Shown piece by piece: positions 7,901 through 10,858 of a stretch of DNA of 10,858 bases (its first letter is position 1; every line of letters begins with the position of its first letter). The notes under the pieces were generated by a model. It searched no databases. It was not told the DNA's origin and worked only from the letters and a program-made list of their open reading frames with translations. This DNA is from Bacteroidales bacterium. Its GTDB lineage: Bacteria > Bacteroidota > Bacteroidia > Bacteroidales > UBA932. Location: the NCBI GenBank assembly GCA_016283985.1, contig JAEENZ010000025.1, forward strand, positions 1-10,858. The letters are read 5' to 3'. Position numbers and translations under genes: made by a program.

Positions 7901-7980
7901 GGAACGGCGGCATCGACTACTGTTCTTTCTATCCGCCGGTCGCGACATTCCTGATCGGTATAAACCTGAGCTTGTACTAA
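4978..7980 (+). CDS. susC: SusC/RagA-type TonB-dependent outer-membrane receptor
   Basis: This 1000-residue protein imports bound oligosaccharides through the outer membrane using TonB-ExbBD energy. It has a signal peptide (residues 1-23, ending TTISAQ), a carboxypeptidase-regulatory-like beta domain (about 25-100, with GATVLERGTSNGVSTGLDGDF), and the usual TonB-box region FLNEVVVIGYGSQKKKEVTG (101-120). The plug follows (about 121-232, with FIVDGVPV, ISPDEIASMDVLKDGSAAAI and YGTRGTNGVIIITTKRG). The remainder is a large beta-barrel ending FLIGINLSLY, with the C-terminal aromatic residue expected for BAM-assembled barrels. No STN secretin-like domain precedes the plug, so signalling to an anti-sigma factor is not expected. 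It lies 5 bases after the MFS gene and 19 bases before the susD-like gene. The SusC/RagA class is certain; specificity for alpha-glucan rests on the neighbours. Confidence 0.96.
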   Translation: MKKLLTLVALAAFSLLSTTISAQNGYTVKGVVVDPLGPVYGATVLERGTSNGVSTGLDGDFVFTVSSADAIVEVSCIGYATQAFKASEVPETINLTDDTTFLNEVVVIGYGSQKKKEVTGSVASIKSEDFNAGVKTNPMGLLQGKVAGLNIIKTTSDPTSTGYNIQIRGFSTLDKGTGTSPLFIVDGVPVSNIDNISPDEIASMDVLKDGSAAAIYGTRGTNGVIIITTKRGDAFSDVANTRVEYSGYASASVRNASTGMATAQEFRDLATLSGGLAAANIYTGPNGESYNTDWMSEVCRPAAIAHNHNVAIVGSSSKFNYRAAINYKNAEGIAKTTNRNELMAKLAAGQKALDGWLDLQYDLSYMHYRNDYFCGDFKNAALLNPTYPVYDETSPNGYFWRSEETGFVNPVENMNQKESYGEGNYFRGSVKATVNIKPVQGLKVSGFAAVEEGDNNNYYYSSVINTDASGSEKAGRGNNTSFNKLFELTADWNRRFNGHSLAVVAGVSYQNFFYDSSNMANKGFAAPDVMKYYKMGDGDASKKYMEMGSERNSHTLIAQFARANYNYNEKYLLSASLRREGSSRFGANHKWGLFPALSAGWRISGEPFMEDISWVDELKLRAGFGVTGNDLGSDLRSVELLSNGGTFWYNGAYVYTYTVSQNVNPDIRWEKKYEYNLGVDYALLKDRLYGSLDLYFRHTTDLLWDYEVPTPPYQFTTLLANAGKMDSYGAELSVSYVAVQKEDFSWTTTPTISFNRNKITSLSDPSKGFNYTETTSGGVGENGIMNTDTQILVEGEAVGSFYGYKFFGVNPNSGLWTYLMPDRGDGQVRYCDESTAVEGDRQVLGNAQPIFTYGWNNSVRWKNWDFTLFLRGVVGNKILNVTRWAYGPMSANNKNVFMKDINGAKTVLTQKAQFSDYYLESGTYMKLDNLTVGYTFPIKENKFIQSARVYATGQNLLTLTKYSGQDPEVNTTSVWNGGIDYCSFYPPVATFLIGINLSLY

Positions 7981-7999
7981 TTATTAAACCGGAATCATT

Positions 8000-9730
8000 A
8001 TGAAAAAGATAGTCATTACTCTTTTGACTGCCGTTCTGGCAAGTTCGGTTTTCAGCTCCTGCGACAGCATGCTGGAGGAAGTAAACTATGGTAACCCCAC
8101 CACCGCAGACCTGATGACAAATGAATCCAATGTGGCTCTGCTCGTGGGTCAGTGCTATGCCGAGGTTAAGTGGCTGCACGACCACTGGGGATACTGGGGA
8201 GTTGTTACTCTCACCGCCGACGAGGGCCTTTGCCCTACCCGTATGCCCGATAAGGACTGGGCAGACGGTGGCTACTGGCGCAATCTCAATACTCATAACT
8301 GGAACGAGATGGGCGGTGCCTTCCGCAATATCTGGAATACCACCATCGCCGGAGCCGTGCTTTGCAACAAGCTCCTCAAGACTCTGAACGACTACAAGTC
8401 TTCCATGTCCGACAAGGTGTACGCACAGTACACCGGTGAGCTCGAGGTTATGCGCAGCTACTACTATTATATGCTCTTCGACTGCTTCGGCCGTATTCCT
8501 TATCTCGAGGAATTCGTCGATAAGGCCAGCGATCCGCTGATGGAGCCCGCCGATGTGTGGTCTCACCTGGTGGACTGCCTGGAGAAGAACGCTCCCAACC
8601 TGCCTAAGGTATCTGATGAAGCCAGCCGTGCTCTCAACTACGGCCGTGCCACCCAGGGTCTTGCATATTCGCTTCTTGCCCGCCTGTATCTGAACGCTGA
8701 ATCGTTCGATTGCACGCCCAGCAACATCAAGCTCACCAACGACAAGACCACTCCCATCTCGAGCAGCGCAGACTTCTATACCAACTGCGTACGCTGCTGC
8801 AACGCCATTATCGACGCCGGTTCTTATTCCATCGAACCCGACTACTTCACCAACTTCAAGATCGACAACTCCGCCTCCAAGGAGAACATCTTCGTGATCG
8901 TGGAGAATGGTGAGGCCAACATCGACGAACGCTCCGGCGGCGACGGCATGATGCTTAACAAACTCCGCATCGCCCTGCTTACCCTGAACTACAATCACCA
9001 GAAGACCTATGGTCTCCTCGAGACCCCCTGGAACGGCTTCTGCGCCCGTCCTTCCTTCATCGACCGCTTCGCCGCCAGCGATGTGCGCGGCCCAGGCAAC
9101 GAAGGCAAAGGCACCAACGACACCAAGCAGTGGGGATGGTTCCTCGGACCCATCTACGATGCAGCCGGAAAGCTTTGTGAGGATAAGGACGAGGCCAAGA
9201 GCCCTGCCATCATCGTGAAGGATGTCACCTCTCTCGTAGAGGCAACCGACCTGGAAGGCGCACGCAACATCAAATACGAAATCGACAAGGCCGGCAAGTA
9301 CAAGTATAGCGAGAACGACTTCGTGCTCTTCCGCTATGCCGATGTGCTCTGGATGAAGGAAGAAGCCATCCTCCGCGGTGGCTCCGGCACCTCCGGATGG
9401 GCATCCGCCGATTTCCAGACACTTCGCAAGAGAGCCTTCGCATACGATTCGGATCCTGCCGCCGCCTACACCGCGGCATATCCCTCCGCCCTTACCCTGG
9501 ACGGCATCCTGGACGAGCGCGGACGCGAGTTCTCCTGGGAGAACATGCGCCGCAGGGATCTTATCCGCTTTGGCAAATTCAACAAAGCATCCTACGTAGA
9601 GTTCATCACTGCGACCGATGATTATCGCAAGTGGTTCCCTATCCCTTATAAGATTCTGGAGAAGTCCGTCCGCGACGAAAACGGCAATCCGGTCTGGACA
9701 CAGAATCCCGGTTATTCGACAAGTTTTTAA
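8000..9730 (+). CDS. susD: SusD/RagB-type surface glycan-binding lipoprotein
   Basis: This 576-residue lipoprotein is the partner lid of the upstream SusC-like barrel. The signal peptide ends in a lipobox (VFSSC) with lipidated Cys21, followed by DSMLEE, an acidic stretch compatible with surface export. The N-terminal half is the helical TPR-like SusD fold (QYTGELEVMRSYYYYMLFD, about 144-161; ATQGLAYSLLARLYLNAE, about 217-234). The segment 70-104 (TLTADEGLCPTR, DWADGGYWRNLNTHNW) is rich in Trp, Asp and Arg, and sits where SusD of B. thetaiotaomicron carries part of its starch-binding site (D73, R81, W96, W98, N101 by memory); exact residue matches need an alignment. The C-terminal signature ILDERGREFSWENMRRRDLI and RFGKF is classic SusD. 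It starts 19 bases after susC in an AT-rich gap. Confidence 0.95.
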   Translation: MKKIVITLLTAVLASSVFSSCDSMLEEVNYGNPTTADLMTNESNVALLVGQCYAEVKWLHDHWGYWGVVTLTADEGLCPTRMPDKDWADGGYWRNLNTHNWNEMGGAFRNIWNTTIAGAVLCNKLLKTLNDYKSSMSDKVYAQYTGELEVMRSYYYYMLFDCFGRIPYLEEFVDKASDPLMEPADVWSHLVDCLEKNAPNLPKVSDEASRALNYGRATQGLAYSLLARLYLNAESFDCTPSNIKLTNDKTTPISSSADFYTNCVRCCNAIIDAGSYSIEPDYFTNFKIDNSASKENIFVIVENGEANIDERSGGDGMMLNKLRIALLTLNYNHQKTYGLLETPWNGFCARPSFIDRFAASDVRGPGNEGKGTNDTKQWGWFLGPIYDAAGKLCEDKDEAKSPAIIVKDVTSLVEATDLEGARNIKYEIDKAGKYKYSENDFVLFRYADVLWMKEEAILRGGSGTSGWASADFQTLRKRAFAYDSDPAAAYTAAYPSALTLDGILDERGREFSWENMRRRDLIRFGKFNKASYVEFITATDDYRKWFPIPYKILEKSVRDENGNPVWTQNPGYSTSF

Positions 9731-9778
9731 CGGAAATTATATTCAAATCAATTATTAACCATTTAATTACAAACAAAA
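9731..9778 (+). other. AT-rich leader between susD-like and susE-like genes
   Basis: These 48 bases are almost all A and T, with no hairpin that would act as a terminator and no TAnnTTTG element. The content fits an unstructured translation-initiation region, as is usual in this phylum, so readthrough from the upstream operon is the likely source of the SusE/F-like transcript. Confidence 0.5.
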
Positions 9779-10858
9779 ATGAAAAAGATTTATTTACTTG
9801 GAATCGCTGCTCTTTCCATTCTCGCAGTTTCTTGCGGTAAGGAAAACCAGGACAATATCGACTGGGATGCAGTGACCGTGAACGGTTTCTATGTGGCAGG
9901 TCCCGCAACCGGATCCGACGAGATCAAGGCCGACTGCGTTATGGCAGCTGGTTTCAATGAGGTCGACAAGGCTGTCCGCGAAGGTATGTACGAGAAGTAC
10001 ATCGTTCTCGAAGGCGGCAAAGAGTTCTACCTTCTCTACAACGACGGTGGCAAAAAGGAGCGCTACAGCGCAACTCTCGCCGAGTTCGTCACCCCTGAAG
10101 AAGAGGCTTATTCCGATAACCCCGCCAGCGTGCTTAAGGGCACCCTCAAAACCGGCTCCAAGGCTCCCGCTATGAAGGTGGAAAAGACCGGTCTGTATCA
10201 CATCGTGCTCGATATCAACAAGGCTGGTGACCTCAAGGAAGCCCAGATCGTGCTCCTCGACGCCAGCGATTTTGGTGTGCGCGGCTCAATGAACGGATGG
10301 GGATTTTCTTCCGCAACCTCCAAGACCGAGTTCTCCAACGATGGCATGACCTTCACCTTCAAGGACCAGGAGATGGCCAAGAACGGTGAGTTCAAGTTCG
10401 CTACCGGCAACTACTGGAAAGTCACTCTCGACGACGCCGGCAAGGTCAAGGCAGAAGTTTCCCTCGCAGAGGGCATGACCCTGAACGGAGCAAACCTGAA
10501 GGTTGAAAAGGCTGGTCTCTACGACATCACGCTCACCTTCAAGCTCGCACAGGGCTCTTTCGACAAGAACTTCAGCTACACCGCAGTCTGCACCCAGGAG
10601 TCCACTCTTCCTGAGGAAATGTATATGATCGGCGAAGGCATCAAGGGATGGAACCTCGGCGATAAGGATGGTAACGGCAATCCCCAGGAGAACCACGCCG
10701 TTGCAATGCACCCGTTCCACAGCCAGCCCGGCCAGTTCTGGGCAATCCGCTACATCGAGACCGGCAAGGGCTTCAAGTTCAGCCCCGTCAACACCGGTTG
10801 GGGTTCCGATTTCACCGATCTCGGAAACGGCACAGGCTTCACTGTGAGCGGAGGCAAC
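9779..10858 (+). CDS. SusE/SusF-like multi-module surface glycan-binding lipoprotein, C-terminus beyond window
   Basis: The frame is open from ATG 9779 to the window end, 360 residues without a stop. A signal peptide ends in the lipobox LAVSC with Cys19, then GKENQDN, a Lys/acidic stretch resembling surface-export signals. Three beta-rich units can be seen: unit 1 (about 37-120, FYVAGPATGSDEIK to EFYLLYNDGGKKERYSA), unit 2 (about 165-220, VRGSMNGWGF to EFKFATGNYWKVTLDDAG) and unit 3 (from about 280, MYMIGEGIKGWNLGDKDGNG, GQFWAIRYI, GFKFSPVNTGWGSDF). The MIGEGIKGW start and the FKF-plus-Trp pattern match the starch-binding modules of SusE and SusF. Units 2 and 3 are each preceded by a similar strand pair (MKVEKTGLYHIVLDI, LKVEKAGLYDITLTF). 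It follows susD by 48 AT-rich bases, the usual place of susE. Expected role is to bind alpha-glucan at the surface without catalysis. The unusual part is unit 1, which stands where SusE/F carry an Ig-like spacer. Confidence 0.82.
   Translation, partial: MKKIYLLGIAALSILAVSCGKENQDNIDWDAVTVNGFYVAGPATGSDEIKADCVMAAGFNEVDKAVREGMYEKYIVLEGGKEFYLLYNDGGKKERYSATLAEFVTPEEEAYSDNPASVLKGTLKTGSKAPAMKVEKTGLYHIVLDINKAGDLKEAQIVLLDASDFGVRGSMNGWGFSSATSKTEFSNDGMTFTFKDQEMAKNGEFKFATGNYWKVTLDDAGKVKAEVSLAEGMTLNGANLKVEKAGLYDITLTFKLAQGSFDKNFSYTAVCTQESTLPEEMYMIGEGIKGWNLGDKDGNGNPQENHAVAMHPFHSQPGQFWAIRYIETGKGFKFSPVNTGWGSDFTDLGNGTGFTVSGGN
10175..10546 (+). repeat. Internal repeat in the SusE/F-like gene (VEKxGLYxI linker)
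   Basis: Residues 133-147 (MKVEKTGLYHIVLDI) and 241-255 (KVEKAGLYDITLTF region) are near-identical, and the DNA is also similar (AAGGTGGAAAAGACCGGTCT against AAGGTTGAAAAGGCTGGTCT). Each copy leads into the next binding module, so the repeat marks a duplicated linker-plus-module unit of roughly 108 residues. Confidence 0.7.

Noticed and set aside
7981..7999. Possible terminator or attenuator between the susC-like and susD-like genes
   Set aside because: Only 19 AT-rich bases with no stem; too short for a terminator and consistent with one transcript.
7853..8998. 381-codon minus-strand frame spanning the susC/susD junction
   Set aside because: It crosses the end of one clear gene and the start of another, with no coherent protein features.
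9639..9908. 89-codon minus-strand frame across the susD/susE gap
   Set aside because: Low-complexity Arg/Ser-rich product, overlaps two well-supported genes and has no homology I can recognise.
1..10858. Mobile element, CRISPR array, tRNA or rRNA
   Set aside because: No transposase or integrase frame, no evenly spaced repeats and no RNA-gene-like sequence was found; nearly all bases fall in seven coherent genes of similar composition.

Overview
The window comes from a member of the Bacteroidota, most likely Bacteroidales with a fairly GC-rich genome. This rests on paired SusC/SusD-type proteins, a GH97 enzyme, a LytTR regulator, a C69 peptidase, AT-rich gene leaders without strong Shine-Dalgarno sites, and promoter-like elements resembling the Bacteroidota -7 motif (TAnnTTTG). 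Genus cannot be assigned from the sequence alone.

Layout: two gene sets diverge from a short AT-rich region at about 3537-3634. Leftward (minus strand) runs a three-gene cluster: a six-helix membrane protein with a C-terminal LytTR DNA-binding domain (2598-3536), a GH97 alpha-glucosidase of SusB type (335-2593), and the start of a C69-family peptidase (1-332, cut by the window edge). Gaps are 4 and 2 bases, so they look co-transcribed. Rightward (plus strand) runs an SLC45/GPH-like MFS sugar transporter (3635-4972), a SusC-like TonB-dependent receptor (4978-7980), a SusD-like lipoprotein (8000-9730) and a SusE/SusF-like multi-module glycan-binding lipoprotein (9779 to beyond the window end). 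Gaps are 5, 19 and 48 bases.

Together these form a polysaccharide utilisation locus whose best-supported substrate is starch or a related alpha-glucan. SusE/F-like and SusD-like lipoproteins would hold the glycan at the cell surface and SusC would import oligosaccharides across the outer membrane. GH97 would trim them to glucose in the periplasm and the MFS permease would carry maltose or small maltooligosaccharides across the inner membrane. No GH13 amylase lies in the window; one would be expected just past the right edge if the locus is complete.

The least ordinary points are a membrane-bound LytTR protein where SusR or a hybrid two-component sensor would be expected, the MFS permease as first gene of the susCDE-like operon, and a SusE/F-like protein that appears to begin directly with a binding-type module and carries a repeated linker. 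Every gap between genes is under 100 bases, and I saw no RNA gene, CRISPR array, insertion sequence or clear terminator.
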